Translations under genes and position numbers: made by a program
Assembly: GCA_947379755.1 (NCBI GenBank)
Contig: CANCOC010000001.1
Coordinates: 1-64,000 of the forward strand
Source: Alcaligenaceae bacterium
Lineage (GTDB): Bacteria; Pseudomonadota; Gammaproteobacteria; Burkholderiales; Burkholderiaceae_B
DNA: 64,000 nucleotides
Direction of reading: 5' to 3'
The notes under the pieces: generated by a model
Databases searched by the model: none
Seen by the model: the letters and a program-made list of their open reading frames with translations, nothing else
Told to the model about the DNA's origin: nothing
Shown: positions 35,251 to 45,181 of the stretch, one piece after another
How the letters are laid out: each line of letters opens with the position of its first letter
Position numbering within the stretch: the stretch's first letter is position 1

Positions 35251-36267
35251 ATGAGCGACTATTCAATTTTCAATGCTGGCAATATTGTGCTGCAATCCGG
35301 CATCACTTTTCGTGATGCCAAACTGGCCTATAAAACATTTGGCCAGCTCAACGCAAGCAAATCAAATGTCATCCTGTGCATGACACCGTTTGGCGCTCAC
35401 CACACAGACATCCTTTGGCAGGTCGGGCCTGGCAAGGCACTGGATACAGACAAGTATTTCGTCATTATCCCTAATCTGTTTGGCAATGGGCTGTCCTCCT
35501 CTCCCAGCAATGCGACGGATCCATTTAGTGGGAACCGCTGGCCAAATTTCACGATTGCCGACAACGTCTCCGTGCAGCATAAGTTATTAACGGAGGAGCT
35601 TGGCATTGACTCTCTGGCACTGGCAACAGGATGGTCCATGGGTGGCTTGCAAGCCTATGAGTGGGCAGCAGCTTATCCTGCAATGGTCAAACGGCTCGCA
35701 GTGATCTGTGGGGCGGCAAAATGCTCGCCACACAATCAGGTATTCATCGAAGGGGTGCGCGCCACGCTCACAGCGGACGCAGCCTACCAGAATGGCACCT
35801 TTGTCCAGCGGCCCGAACGGGGATTACGCGCGATGGCTCGCAATTACGCGGCAATGGCCATGTCGCAAACGTTCTATCGTGAGGAAGTATGGCGTCAGGC
35901 GGGGTTTTCTTCTCTTGAGGATTTCCTCATCATGTCCTGGGAAGCAAACTTCCTCAAGCGAGATGCAAACAATCTCGTGGCACACATGTGGACCTGGCAA
36001 TATGCGAACATCTCAGTCAATGATCGTTATCAGGGCGACTTTCATGCCGCACTAGGTGCAATCACCGCAAATGCACTGATCATGCCAAGTGTCACGGACC
36101 TGTATTTTCAGGTTGAAGACAATCGACTCGAAGTCCAGCAAATGTCGCGTGCAAGACTCGTGCCGATCGAATCCGTATGGGGTCACAGGGCAGGCCTGCC
36201 ATCAGCAAACATACATGATGCGGCATTTATCTCTGCCGCTATCACAGAGCTTCTGGCTCAGGACTGA
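35251..36267 (+). CDS. Alpha/beta hydrolase of the homoserine acetyltransferase (MetX)-like family
   Basis: A 338-residue alpha/beta hydrolase resembling MetX. The nucleophile elbow is [13 protein letters not shown], and [15 protein letters not shown] before it matches the substrate loop. The C-terminal catalytic region is near VWGHRAG (a histidine). Many such proteins outside methionine synthesis are hydrolases, so transferase activity should not be assumed. AAAAGG lies ten bases upstream of the ATG. It follows the M81 peptidase by 55 bases, and its 3' end overlaps that of the ABC ATPase gene by ten bases. Confidence 0.85.
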   Translation: MSDYSIFNAGNIVLQSGITFRDAKLAYKTFGQLNASKSNVILCMTPFGAHHTDILWQVGPGKALDTDKYFVIIPNLFGNGLSSSPSNATDPFSGNRWPNFTIADNVSVQHKLLTEELGIDSLALATGWSMGGLQAYEWAAAYPAMVKRLAVICGAAKCSPHNQVFIEGVRATLTADAAYQNGTFVQRPERGLRAMARNYAAMAMSQTFYREEVWRQAGFSSLEDFLIMSWEANFLKRDANNLVAHMWTWQYANISVNDRYQGDFHAALGAITANALIMPSVTDLYFQVEDNRLEVQQMSRARLVPIESVWGHRAGLPSANIHDAAFISAAITELLAQD

Positions 36268-37880
36268 GCCATTCCGAAAGCAAAGTCGCGGCCGGGTGCC
36301 GCGGCAAGTAACGCCTGGGTATATGCGTGCTGAGGCTGAAGAAACACGTCACGAATCGCACCCTGTTCGACAATCTTCCCTCGTTGCATCACAATCACCC
36401 GATCACATATCTGGCTGGCAACGCGAAGATCGTGCGTAATGAACAAAATACCAATCTGAAGCTTTTGCTGAATATCATTGAGCAAATCCAGGATTTGTGC
36501 CTGAACAGAAACATCAAGAGCAGAGACGGCCTCATCGGCGATCAGTACTAGTGGCTCGCATGCAAGTGCGCGTGCAATCGATATTCTCTGACGCTGCCCA
36601 CCTGAGAATTCACTCGGATAACGATGCAATGCATCAGGTTTGAGGCGAACAAGCGTCATCAGCTCTTCTGCACGCTGCCATGCCTGACTCGCTGACACAC
36701 CAAAATTTGTCGGGCCCTCAATAATCGACTGGCCCACTGTTCGACGCGGATTCAGGGAACGATAAGGATCCTGGAATACCACCTGCACAATGCGTCGAAG
36801 TGGCGATAAATCCCTTCCCTGCAATGACGCCACAGAAAGTCCATCAGCATAGATATCGCCAGAGGTCGGCTCTATCAGGCGTGCAATACAACGAGCAACT
36901 GTTGATTTGCCCGATCCAGACTCTCCTACAATTCCTACTGTCTCACCTGGCAAGACTTGCAGTGTCACATCGCTGGCGGCAACCACAACATGCTTGCGTC
37001 GCGGCCAGGCACCTGAGGTATAGGTTTTGACAAGGTGATGCGTGCGGATCAATGCCTGCCCCTCACGCACAGGCGGACGATTGCGGGGCACGAGGCTAGG
37101 AACCGATGCGAGCAGCATCTGTGTATAAGCTTCAATTGGTTGCTGCAAGACTTGACGTGTCGGTCCTTGCTCCACCATTTCACCAAGTTGCAGGACTACA
37201 ACCTGATCAGCGATTTCAGCCACAACACCTAAGTCATGCGTAATGAACAACACAGCGGTATCGCTACCGCGTTGCAACTCTGCAATCAGTTTGAGAATTT
37301 CAGCTTGCGTCGTCACATCAAGTGCAGTGGTCGGCTCATCACAAATCAATAATGCAGGCTTGAGAATCAGCGCCATCGCAATGACGATACGCTGGCGTTG
37401 CCCACCAGACAACTGATGCGGATACGCGGCATACATCCGCTCAGGATCCGGAAGTTTGACCTGATTGAAGATTTCAATGATACGGGTACGACGGTTGCGC
37501 GTGCTCAGGCTACTGTGCTGGGCAAGCATCTCATCAACCTGCTCACCGCAGGTCATAATGGGATTCAAAGCGGTCATCGGCTCCTGAAACACCATCGCCA
37601 TGGTGGCTCCACGGAGCTTTCGCAGCCTGTCATCTGAGAGTTCTAAAATATTTTCGCCCAGCAGATCAATTCGACCGCAAGCAGGTACCAGTGTAGAGGG
37701 CAACAAACCCATCACCGCTTGAGCAATGACAGACTTGCCCGAGCCAGACTCTCCGACCAGACAGACAATTTCTCCCTTTGCCACACTGAATGAAATGTCA
37801 CGTACGGCATGGCGTCGATCCGCACTGGCTGGCAAATCAATCGTCAGATGATCAATTTTTAAAACAGCATGTGTTGTCAT
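36258..37880 (-). CDS. Peptide ABC importer ATPase, DppD-DppF fusion
   Basis: A 540-residue protein with two complete ATP-binding domains in tandem, as in GsiA. The first Walker A is GESGSGKS at 43-50 and the second near residue 330; each half has an LSGGQRQR or FSGGQRQR signature and a CDEPTTALD or ADEAVSALD Walker B. It powers import of di- or oligopeptides or similar solutes. Of two consecutive ATGs, the one at 37880 is better spaced from GAGG. It lies seven bases after the DppC-like permease gene in a four-gene operon read toward lower coordinates. Confidence 0.92.
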   Translation of the reverse strand: MTTHAVLKIDHLTIDLPASADRRHAVRDISFSVAKGEIVCLVGESGSGKSVIAQAVMGLLPSTLVPACGRIDLLGENILELSDDRLRKLRGATMAMVFQEPMTALNPIMTCGEQVDEMLAQHSSLSTRNRRTRIIEIFNQVKLPDPERMYAAYPHQLSGGQRQRIVIAMALILKPALLICDEPTTALDVTTQAEILKLIAELQRGSDTAVLFITHDLGVVAEIADQVVVLQLGEMVEQGPTRQVLQQPIEAYTQMLLASVPSLVPRNRPPVREGQALIRTHHLVKTYTSGAWPRRKHVVVAASDVTLQVLPGETVGIVGESGSGKSTVARCIARLIEPTSGDIYADGLSVASLQGRDLSPLRRIVQVVFQDPYRSLNPRRTVGQSIIEGPTNFGVSASQAWQRAEELMTLVRLKPDALHRYPSEFSGGQRQRISIARALACEPLVLIADEAVSALDVSVQAQILDLLNDIQQKLQIGILFITHDLRVASQICDRVIVMQRGKIVEQGAIRDVFLQPQHAYTQALLAAAPGRDFAFGMAQS

Positions 37881-37887
37881 CATGACC

Positions 37888-38829
37888 TCAGCCACCACGC
37901 TTATTGAACTTTGGATCGAGCGTATCGCGTAACCCATCACCCAGAATATTGACAGCCAGGACAGTCAGTGCCAAAAAAATCCCTGGGAACAAAACTGTCT
38001 GGGGAAACTGATTGAATTGTGTACGACCATCAGCCATGATGTTGCCCCAGGTTGCAATGTCGGGCGGCAACCCAACACCCAGAAAGGACAGAATGGCTTC
38101 AACCAGAATAGCGGAAGCACAGACATAGGTCCCTTGTACAAGGAGTGGCGCAATTGCGTTCGGTAAGATATGCCTGCACAGGATCATCACGGTCGGAGTA
38201 CCTAACGAAATAGCGGCCTCGACATACGCTTCTTCGCGAATCGACAAAACAATTGATCGCACAAGTCTCGCAACACGCGGGATTTCCGGAATCGTAATAG
38301 CCACCACAACCGTCAGTAATGTTGGACGCCAGAGCGCCATCAGCGTAATTGCAAACAGAATGCCAGGAATCGCCATCACGCTATCCATGATGCGCATGAT
38401 CACATTATCCAGGCGCCTGAAATATCCTGCAGCGATTCCAACCAGCATTCCGCCAGTCAGGGCCAGGCACGCGACCGCGATCCCGACTGTCAGCGAAATC
38501 CGCGCACCATAGGCAATTCTGCTCCAGGTATCACGACCGAGGCTATCGGTTCCCATCAAAAAGAAATGTTCAAACGTATCGCCGGATAAATTATTGAACT
38601 CTGCCTGTGTGCCAGGCAAGAGATTGCCGCTCGAGGGATCCATCGCGACAGGATCAATTGTGCCAAGCCACGGTGCAAAGATAGCCATACATACCAGCAT
38701 AGCCAGTACACCCCCACCCAGACGGACAGACCAGTGGCTCATCACACGATGCCATAAGGGCTGCCGGCGAACAGGCGGTGCATTGGCCTCAAGAGGCACT
38801 GCGATGATGCGTTCAGAATGTGTAGGCAT
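37888..38829 (-). CDS. dppC: Peptide ABC importer permease, DppC-like
   Basis: A 313-residue inner-membrane permease of the peptide/nickel/opine family. LGTDSLGRD-type segment MGTDSLGRDTWSRIAYGAR marks the N-terminal DppC consensus. The ATPase-contact EAA loop reads EEAYVEAAISLGTPTVMILCRHILPNA. The C-terminus GDGLRDTLDPKFNKR is standard for DppC. It sits between DppB and the fused ATPase and forms the membrane heterodimer with DppB. Confidence 0.93.
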   Translation of the reverse strand: MPTHSERIIAVPLEANAPPVRRQPLWHRVMSHWSVRLGGGVLAMLVCMAIFAPWLGTIDPVAMDPSSGNLLPGTQAEFNNLSGDTFEHFFLMGTDSLGRDTWSRIAYGARISLTVGIAVACLALTGGMLVGIAAGYFRRLDNVIMRIMDSVMAIPGILFAITLMALWRPTLLTVVVAITIPEIPRVARLVRSIVLSIREEAYVEAAISLGTPTVMILCRHILPNAIAPLLVQGTYVCASAILVEAILSFLGVGLPPDIATWGNIMADGRTQFNQFPQTVLFPGIFLALTVLAVNILGDGLRDTLDPKFNKRGG

Positions 38830-38847
38830 GAGTCAACAGACAGTTCA

Positions 38848-39789
38848 TTAATAACGAATACGTGGATCAAGCACCACGTAGCTCAAATCAACCAGCAAGT
38901 TGATCAGCACATACACAAAGGAAAAAAACAAAGTAATACCCTGAATCAAAGGAAAATCACGACCCAGCACGGCATCAACGGTCAATTGACCGAGTCCAGG
39001 GATCGCATAGACCGTCTCAGTCACTACAACGCCTCCGATGAGCAAACCCACTCCAATCCCGATGACCGTCACGATTGGAACGGCAGCATTGGCCAGGGCG
39101 TGGCGCGTCAGCACACGTAATTCAGAGATACCTTTGGAGCGTGCTGTACGGATGTAATCTTCACTCAGGGCTTCGGAGACTGAGGCACGCGTCACCCGCG
39201 CAATCAGGGCCAGATAAATAATGGATAACGTGATGGCAGGAAGAGCGAGATGCGAGAGCCAGGGACCAAACCCCTGGGCGATGGGCACATACCCCTGCAC
39301 AGGCAGCAACTTCCAATGCATGGCGACCACCCAAATAAGCAGGTACCCAATCACGAAGGACGGAATAGAGAACCCCAGCACAGAAAACCCCATCAATGAC
39401 CGATCAAGCCATCCACCATGCCGCCAGGCGGCCAATACACCCAGTGGCACCGCAATCAGGATCGTCATCAGAAGTGTCAGAATGGACAAGGACAGCGTCG
39501 GTCCGAGACGTTGACCGATGAGTTGTGTCACGGGACGTTTCATGTAATACGATTCGCCCAGATCACCACTGAATACCTGCAGTGACCATTTATAAAACTG
39601 AACGGGCAAAGGCTGATCCAGACCCAGGCTGGCACGCACATTGGCAATATCTGCACTCGTACCGTTATTGCCCACCAGAGACGCGGCCGGGTCACCTGGC
39701 GTTAAGCGCAACATCAAAAAAACGATGACGGCAACAATAATGAGTACTGGTATCGTTGACATCACACGTCTGAGAATAAACACAAACAT
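38848..39789 (-). CDS. dppB: Peptide ABC importer permease, DppB-like
   Basis: A 313-residue permease with the DppB-type N-terminus (LRRVMSTIPVLIIVAVIVF) and the conserved MLRLTPGDPA. LGLDQPLPVQFYKW occurs in the periplasmic loop, and the EAA loop contains DYIRTARSKGISELRVL. It ends in DPRIRY, as in many DppB proteins. It pairs with DppC 18 bases downstream. The order in the operon is receptor, DppB, DppC, fused ATPase. Confidence 0.93.
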   Translation of the reverse strand: MFVFILRRVMSTIPVLIIVAVIVFLMLRLTPGDPAASLVGNNGTSADIANVRASLGLDQPLPVQFYKWSLQVFSGDLGESYYMKRPVTQLIGQRLGPTLSLSILTLLMTILIAVPLGVLAAWRHGGWLDRSLMGFSVLGFSIPSFVIGYLLIWVVAMHWKLLPVQGYVPIAQGFGPWLSHLALPAITLSIIYLALIARVTRASVSEALSEDYIRTARSKGISELRVLTRHALANAAVPIVTVIGIGVGLLIGGVVVTETVYAIPGLGQLTVDAVLGRDFPLIQGITLFFSFVYVLINLLVDLSYVVLDPRIRY

Positions 39790-39873
39790 TTTTAAATTAT
39801 CCCGGGAGTCCCGCTCCCCGGCATCGGATCCAGATCACATGATCAAGACCCGTGTAACCGGGGTTGTTTGTCT

Positions 39874-41454
39874 TCAGTTCTTTTTCAGATTCCAGAACAC
39901 GTTGACTGGTGCGCTCACTAAACCCGTCACAACGCCTTTGCGTAATACCGAGTAAAAGTCAAAATTACCCAATGGAGCAAAAATTCCGGTCTCATAGACT
40001 TGCAACTGAATCTGCGCTGCGATTTTTTTACGCTGAGCCTGATCTGTAGCCATCAAATAGTCAGTTTTAAGCTGTTCGAGTTTTGGATCTGTCGGCCATC
40101 CAAACCAGCCTTTTTCACCATTACCTGTCAGGGGTGGGAAAAACAAAGGGTTCATGGTGTCGCCAGTCGACCAGCCTGTCATGAACATATTCCAGCCGCC
40201 TTTGTCAGCAGGCTCTTTCATGGTGCGCCGTGTAATCAATGACGACCAGTCCATCGCTTGCATATCTACGTTAAAGCCGGCTTGCTTGAGCAATTGCGCC
40301 ATGACAGGAGGAAACTTGTTGATCACAGCAAAATCAGCCGGATACAGCAACACCACTGGTTTGCCGTCGTAGCCAGCTTCCTTGAGCAGTTTTTTAGCGG
40401 CTTCAAATTGAGGCTTACCTGTGAAATATGCAGAATCGGTTGAAGCAATGGCAGAATCGCATGGAAAGATTGACGTGCAGACACGATAGAGATCTTTATT
40501 GATCAACTGTGCACGCAACAGGGCTTCCTGATTGATCGCCATGATTGCGGCCTGTGCGATCCTTGGATTATCAAAAGGCGGAACAAGATGATTCAAGTGC
40601 AGATCAAACAACCCGGCTGGCGTAGGTTTGACCAACTCAAGATTGGGATTGGCTTTGAACGCGGCATACTGTTCAGCAGGCATCCATTCAATCATATCAA
40701 CCTCGCCGTTGGAGATCGCATTAGCCATGGTTTGCGCATCTTTCAGAATGACCCACTCGACGCGATCCACAAAAACCTGTTTACCACCAGCCGTACCAGA
40801 AGGGGCTTCACTACGGGGGATATAGCCGGCATTTTTGGTATAAACAATTTTTGAACCAGGGCTGTACTCATCCTGTTTGAAAACATAGGGACCAGAACCG
40901 ATATATTCAGTAATCTGTTTGTCAGCAGGCGTTTCGGCAGTGGACTTCTCCATGATGAATGGTGCAATTCCAGAAGGCTTGGAGAGCGCATCCAGCACCA
41001 TGGGAAATGGTGTCTTGAAAACCATCTTGAAGCTGTTTGCGTCAATCGCCTCAAATGAACTCATGACTTCAAACATCTTTTGACCAAAGACATCGCGTTT
41101 ACCCCAGCGATTAATCGAGGTAATCACATCAGCCGAAGTGACAGGCTTTCCATTGCTGAAAGCGAGTCCTTTACGCAATGTAAAGGTCCAGACCAGCCCA
41201 TCAGGCGATGTGGAATACGTATCAACCATCTGTGGCTGCACGACACCCTGGGCATCCAGACCAAACAGCGTGTCATAAATCATGTACCCATGATTGCGTG
41301 TAACAAAAGCGGTTGTCCAGATTGGATCCAGAATTTTCAGATCTGCCTGAGGCACGATCCGCAATGTTTTATTGGTATCCTGCGCCGGCGCGGCAGTCAT
41401 GACTCCCGCCATCGCAACGCCAAGCATCAACTTGGAAAACACTCGTTTGAACAT
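39874..41454 (-). CDS. dppA: Peptide ABC importer substrate-binding protein, DppA-like
   Basis: A 526-residue periplasmic receptor of the SBP family 5, first gene of the Dpp-type operon. AAGGTG precedes the ATG at 41454, and the signal peptide ends in AAPAQ. Family features include LRIVPQADLKILDPIWTTA near the N-terminus, WTFTLRKGLAFSNGKPVTSADV and GSGPYVFKQDEYSPG. Ligands in this family include di/oligopeptides, glutathione and nickel chelates. The adjacent MlrC-like peptidase and hydrolase favour a peptide or amide, which is inference. Confidence 0.92.
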   Translation of the reverse strand: MFKRVFSKLMLGVAMAGVMTAAPAQDTNKTLRIVPQADLKILDPIWTTAFVTRNHGYMIYDTLFGLDAQGVVQPQMVDTYSTSPDGLVWTFTLRKGLAFSNGKPVTSADVITSINRWGKRDVFGQKMFEVMSSFEAIDANSFKMVFKTPFPMVLDALSKPSGIAPFIMEKSTAETPADKQITEYIGSGPYVFKQDEYSPGSKIVYTKNAGYIPRSEAPSGTAGGKQVFVDRVEWVILKDAQTMANAISNGEVDMIEWMPAEQYAAFKANPNLELVKPTPAGLFDLHLNHLVPPFDNPRIAQAAIMAINQEALLRAQLINKDLYRVCTSIFPCDSAIASTDSAYFTGKPQFEAAKKLLKEAGYDGKPVVLLYPADFAVINKFPPVMAQLLKQAGFNVDMQAMDWSSLITRRTMKEPADKGGWNMFMTGWSTGDTMNPLFFPPLTGNGEKGWFGWPTDPKLEQLKTDYLMATDQAQRKKIAAQIQLQVYETGIFAPLGNFDFYSVLRKGVVTGLVSAPVNVFWNLKKN

Positions 41455-41732
41455 GCTGCACCTTTGTGAATAAGTATCGAAACACACTCAAAAAAACATC
41501 CGTAAAGTAGATGGTTTTTATGAATATCTTGATCAATCCTATCACTCGAAACCAGGCAAATCCAATCGTTTATTATGGGCACGGCTATGGTGCAAATTCA
41601 CTTTTTTAAAACAAAAAAATTATTGAGAATAAATAAATGTAAGCACATGAATCTAAGCATGTATTCACTTTTTTATCCTGCATCAAGAGAATGACCTCAG
41701 ATCACACGCCCCGAATAAGTGCATATGCTGCA

Positions 41733-43241
41733 TCAATTTGAGGCGCCCAACCATTCGACATTTTTCTGCAATTCAAGGTTTTGCATTTTTTCAAAGACCT
41801 GCGTCATATGCTCCTCGCCAAAGTCCTTGGTCAGCATTAAAAACTTTTGTTTCAGTGCAGCCTGATCCATCGGGTTCTCAGGAGTCCCCATAAAAGCAGT
41901 CGTGCGTTGACTCAGGACACGGCCATCTTTGAGGGTGATCGTAACCACACTCGTCATATCCGATCGATTGTCTGGTTCGGGCAGCGCACGCATCGTGATG
42001 CGTGCGGCCATTCCCATGATCGCAGGGTCTGCAATAGCCGACGCATCAAAAGCGCGTGGATCAACTGGATTACGATATAAAGCCAATGCAACGCAAAATG
42101 GAATACTGTACTGAGCGAGCAAAATATCTTTAGGTTGGCCGTTGCTATTGACGCGTATCGCCCGGTCAATCGTCTGGATATCTATTGCTGCGACATCATC
42201 ACCCTTGAAGCCATACTCCTTCATTAAAGAGAGCGTACCTTCAACTGGCGTATGTGCGGTGATGTGACAAGCGTAGCGCTTCATCATGACTGTCTGCGTC
42301 AGCCATGTCCTGCCAAGTCCTTCGGTGAGCGCGTCCATATCGTAATCTGGGCAGAGCACCTTTAAGAATCCAAAGTCCCCCTCAATCGCAGTATCTGGGC
42401 CTGTAAAACCGACACTCGCCAGGCTCGCAGCCAGGACACCTGACTCTGCTGCACGCCCCAGATGCAGGCGTTTGACCATTCCGCCAGTCCCTGACTTTGC
42501 AAACTCGAGTAAACCACTCGCCGTCGATGCCGCGATCGCGAGGGCGTTGCGGGTCTGCGTGACGTTCAAACCCATCAGATGTGCACAGGCAATAGCGGAC
42601 CCAAAGGGCCCCGTCGTGCCGGGAGCATGAAAACCGTGCTGCTCCTGACTATGGCGGGTTGCACGTCCAATCCTGATCATCACTTCAACACCTGCGACAA
42701 AAGCGACGATAAGATCCTGACCGCTGGACCCGCGCTCCTGCGCGACAGCCAGCGCTGCAGTAAAAGCTGTTGCACCAGGATGCGAACCAGAATTTGGTTT
42801 AGTCAAATTATCAAGTTCAAAAGCATGTGCAAACGCACCATTGGAGAGCGCCGCAGAAGGAGCATGCACAAGCGCCTCAGGTACTCCGAGAATTCTTGAG
42901 CGACCACCAGACCCATTGGCACGGGCATAGTCGGCGATCATTTTGCTCCAGGGCAAAGACGCACCATACGTTGCAGTCGCAACTGTATCGATCATTGCAC
43001 TTTTTGCCATTTGAACAATCGGTGTGGGAATATCTTCGAACTTCAATGACGCGGCAAAGACCGCAAGTGCCTGCGTTTGTCCGGCAGCGACCCCCTTGGG
43101 TCCTTTGCCGTGTTCGTCTGCAGCCAGCGCATGTGTAGCAAGTGCGGTGCCAGCGCCGGCCAATATAGCCTGGGGAGCGACTCGAGTAGCCGCTGCAGCG
43201 GCGACTCTGCGCAAAAATGATCGGCGTTGCTGAGTATTCAT
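41733..43241 (-). CDS. MmgE/PrpD-family protein with Tat signal
   Basis: A 502-residue protein of the MmgE/PrpD family, which includes 2-methylcitrate dehydratase and cis-aconitate decarboxylase. SHPGATAFTAALAVAQERG and HGFHAPGTTGPFGSA are the family active-site region, and MVKRLHLGRAAESGVLAASLA follows. The N-terminus QQRRSFLRRVAAAAAT is a twin-arginine signal ending in THALAAD, so the product should be exported, unlike the cytoplasmic dehydratases. It is monocistronic and divergent from a nitroreductase. The substrate is unknown; a tricarboxylate-like compound is plausible. Confidence 0.88.
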   Translation of the reverse strand: MNTQQRRSFLRRVAAAAATRVAPQAILAGAGTALATHALAADEHGKGPKGVAAGQTQALAVFAASLKFEDIPTPIVQMAKSAMIDTVATATYGASLPWSKMIADYARANGSGGRSRILGVPEALVHAPSAALSNGAFAHAFELDNLTKPNSGSHPGATAFTAALAVAQERGSSGQDLIVAFVAGVEVMIRIGRATRHSQEQHGFHAPGTTGPFGSAIACAHLMGLNVTQTRNALAIAASTASGLLEFAKSGTGGMVKRLHLGRAAESGVLAASLASVGFTGPDTAIEGDFGFLKVLCPDYDMDALTEGLGRTWLTQTVMMKRYACHITAHTPVEGTLSLMKEYGFKGDDVAAIDIQTIDRAIRVNSNGQPKDILLAQYSIPFCVALALYRNPVDPRAFDASAIADPAIMGMAARITMRALPEPDNRSDMTSVVTITLKDGRVLSQRTTAFMGTPENPMDQAALKQKFLMLTKDFGEEHMTQVFEKMQNLELQKNVEWLGASN

Positions 43242-43355
43242 TTTGAGTAATCTCCACTGAGAACGACTTGTGCTGACGCAAGCTTTACGCTTAAAGTTTT
43301 GGGATACCTTAACCTATAGTGAAGGTCGTCGCATCAAAACAAAAATGGAGACAAT

Positions 43356-44015
43356 ATGGAATTACTACAAGCACTGGAAAACCGACGCAGCACGCGTGGA
43401 TTCAAACCGACGCCCATCACTCAAGAAACCATCCGTACCATTCTGCATGCTGCGGGAAGAAGTCCTTCATACACCAATAGCCAGCCCTGGGAAGTCGCTG
43501 TCGTCATGGGACAAAAGCGGGATGCCCTGAGCAGGATTTTGTACCAACTGGCCGAGGCAGGTACACCAAGCAACGCGGACGAACCCGCACCCACAAACTG
43601 GCCCCTGGACATTGCACAACGCGCCAAAGAACATGGCGCGCGTCGGTTTGAGGCGCTCGGAGTAGGTCGAGACGATATCGCGCGACGCAATGAACTCAGA
43701 CTGATGAATTTCAAGTTTTTTGATGCACCCTGTGTGATATTTATTTTTATGGAGGAATCACTGGGCCCCTGGTCAACGATGGACATGGGAATCTTCATAC
43801 AAACGCTCTCGCTGGCCGCGCAAGGCGTGGGGCTCGCGACCTGCATGCAGGCTTCGCTTGCGAATTACCCTGATGTCGTACGTGAGTTTCTGGACATTCC
43901 AGGCTCACATAAACTACTGGTTGGCATCTCTCTTGGTTACCCCGACGAAGATGCACCACTGAATATTTATCGCAGCGAGCGCAAAGATGTAGACACGTTC
44001 ACACGCTGGTATTAA
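43356..44015 (+). CDS. Nitroreductase-family FMN oxidoreductase
   Basis: A 219-residue nitroreductase. The FMN-binding N-terminus is RRSTRGFKPTPI, followed by AAGRSPSYTNSQPWEV; the C-terminal IFIQTLSLAAQGVGLATC and LLVGISLGYPDE are typical. It reduces nitroaromatics, quinones or enones using NAD(P)H and would act as a cytoplasmic dimer. A TATAGT -10 candidate is at 43315-43320, without a clear -35 partner. It is followed by a hairpin and converges on the repeat-protein gene. Confidence 0.9.
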   Translation: MELLQALENRRSTRGFKPTPITQETIRTILHAAGRSPSYTNSQPWEVAVVMGQKRDALSRILYQLAEAGTPSNADEPAPTNWPLDIAQRAKEHGARRFEALGVGRDDIARRNELRLMNFKFFDAPCVIFIFMEESLGPWSTMDMGIFIQTLSLAAQGVGLATCMQASLANYPDVVREFLDIPGSHKLLVGISLGYPDEDAPLNIYRSERKDVDTFTRWY

Positions 44016-44019
44016 GGGA

Positions 44020-44049
44020 ACCTGCCTGTCTCCTTTGCGCGAGGCAGGT
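44020..44049. terminator. Hairpin between convergent genes
   Basis: An 8-bp stem (ACCTGCCT at 44020-44027, AGGCAGGT at 44042-44049) begins five bases after the nitroreductase stop and lies ahead of the convergent repeat-protein stop. There is no T run, so it may be only a weak terminator or transcript-stabilising hairpin. Confidence 0.45.
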
Positions 44050-44064
44050 GACGGCACCGATTCA

Positions 44065-44460
44065 CTACAAGAAAAAGTAAAAATAGACGATCATCTGCAT
44101 CCGTCGCAAACCCTCGGCACGACCAATCTGACGCCCAGATGCATCATAGATGTAGTTGCCATCTATACGCCCCATCTGGGATCCTGAGGCGCTGTACAAA
44201 TAATTGCCATCAAAACGACCCACCTGCCGGCCAGAGCTGTCATAAACATATGAGCCGTCTATCCGGCCAAGCTGACGACCAGAGCTGTCGTAGATATAGC
44301 TGCCATCCGTCCTGCCCATTGTCCGGCCACTGGCATCGTAATATTGATTGCCGTCTACACGCCCGATTTGCCGGCCGCTCGAGTCATAAACATATTGTGC
44401 GGACACCTCAACAGTAATCGCCATTAAAAGGAGCCATATATATCGATACATTTTTTTCAT
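44065..44460 (-). CDS. Exported protein made of six 16-residue GR-x-DG repeats
   Basis: A 131-residue protein with a signal peptide ending near EVSAQ (residue 22). Residues 23-118 are six tandem 16-residue repeats of consensus YxYDSSGRQxGRxDGS, interrupted by nothing. Repeat 5 is the most divergent (YSASGSQMGR). The short tail MQMIVYFYFFL is very hydrophobic. The beta-turn-rich repeats resemble YD/RHS-like or beta-flap proteins and suggest a small beta-solenoid or beta-sheet. I do not recognise the family. Location should be periplasm or cell surface. No ribosome site is obvious. Confidence 0.7.
   Translation of the reverse strand: MKKMYRYIWLLLMAITVEVSAQYVYDSSGRQIGRVDGNQYYDASGRTMGRTDGSYIYDSSGRQLGRIDGSYVYDSSGRQVGRFDGNYLYSASGSQMGRIDGNYIYDASGRQIGRAEGLRRMQMIVYFYFFL
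44107..44394 (-). repeat. Six tandem 48-bp coding repeats
   Basis: Six copies of a 48-base unit in frame within the exported protein, each encoding one 16-residue module with a conserved SSGRQxGRxDG core. The copies differ at synonymous and non-synonymous sites, so they are not a recent expansion. Confidence 0.85.
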
Positions 44461-44631
44461 TATTGTCTAAATGAAGTGAATTGAAGAATATTGCGATGAA
44501 CGTTGCGATGAACGAAAATTGTGACATACATCAAGGTATAAACAACCTGATTAAATAGGTTTTGACTCACTTTTCCGGGTTAAAGGTTTAAAGTGGTCAT
44601 GTGCGTAAGCTAATCCACTGGAGAAATCAAA

Positions 44632-45162
44632 GTGAACACAAAGAAATCCGCCACAAAGAAAGAAAAACAAACGCATAAGAGCACTGGCGTTCCCGAAATT
44701 GATATCGGCATCAGTTCTTCAGGCCGGGCAGCGATTGTAGAGGGTCTCTCTAAGCTGCTGGCCGATAGCTATTCACTCTATCTGATGACACATAATTTTC
44801 ACTGGAACGTCACGGGGCCACAATTCAATAGTCTTCACCTGATGTTCATGGCACAGTACACCGAGCAATGGACAGCGCTCGATCAGATTGCCGAACGAAT
44901 TCGCGCCCTGGGTCATCCTGCCCCCGGCACATACAAAGAATTTGAAAAGCTCGCATCAGTTATCCAGGTCGAAGGCGTGCCGAACGCAATGGAGATGGTC
45001 CGTCATCTTGTAAAAGCTCAGGAACAAACTGCAAAAACCGCACGCAAGCTGTTCCCTGTGGTGACAGAGGCAAACGATCAGCCTACCGCCGATCTCTTGA
45101 CCCAGCGCCTCGAAGTACATGAAAAAACAGCCTGGATGCTACGCAGCGTGCTCGACGAATAA
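44632..45162 (+). CDS. dps: Dps-family miniferritin
   Basis: A 176-residue Dps-like protein that stores iron and protects DNA from hydrogen peroxide as a dodecamer. It starts at GTG 44632, with GGAGA upstream. The basic N-terminal tail (KKSATKKEKQTHK) could bind DNA. Ferroxidase-type residues are H57 (HWNV), H69, D84 and E88 (LDQIAER). The position four residues after H69, acidic in E. coli Dps (D67), is Met73 and the next is Ala. The region upstream contains TTGACT at 44562-44567 as a possible -35 box. It is followed by a hairpin and converges on the TauD-like gene. Confidence 0.92.
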   Translation: MNTKKSATKKEKQTHKSTGVPEIDIGISSSGRAAIVEGLSKLLADSYSLYLMTHNFHWNVTGPQFNSLHLMFMAQYTEQWTALDQIAERIRALGHPAPGTYKEFEKLASVIQVEGVPNAMEMVRHLVKAQEQTAKTARKLFPVVTEANDQPTADLLTQRLEVHEKTAWMLRSVLDE

Positions 45163-45181
45163 GGATTTGTTCCGGGACACT

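Noticed and set aside
44107-44394. CRISPR array
   Set aside because: The periodic repeats have no unique spacers and are in frame; they code for a repeat protein.
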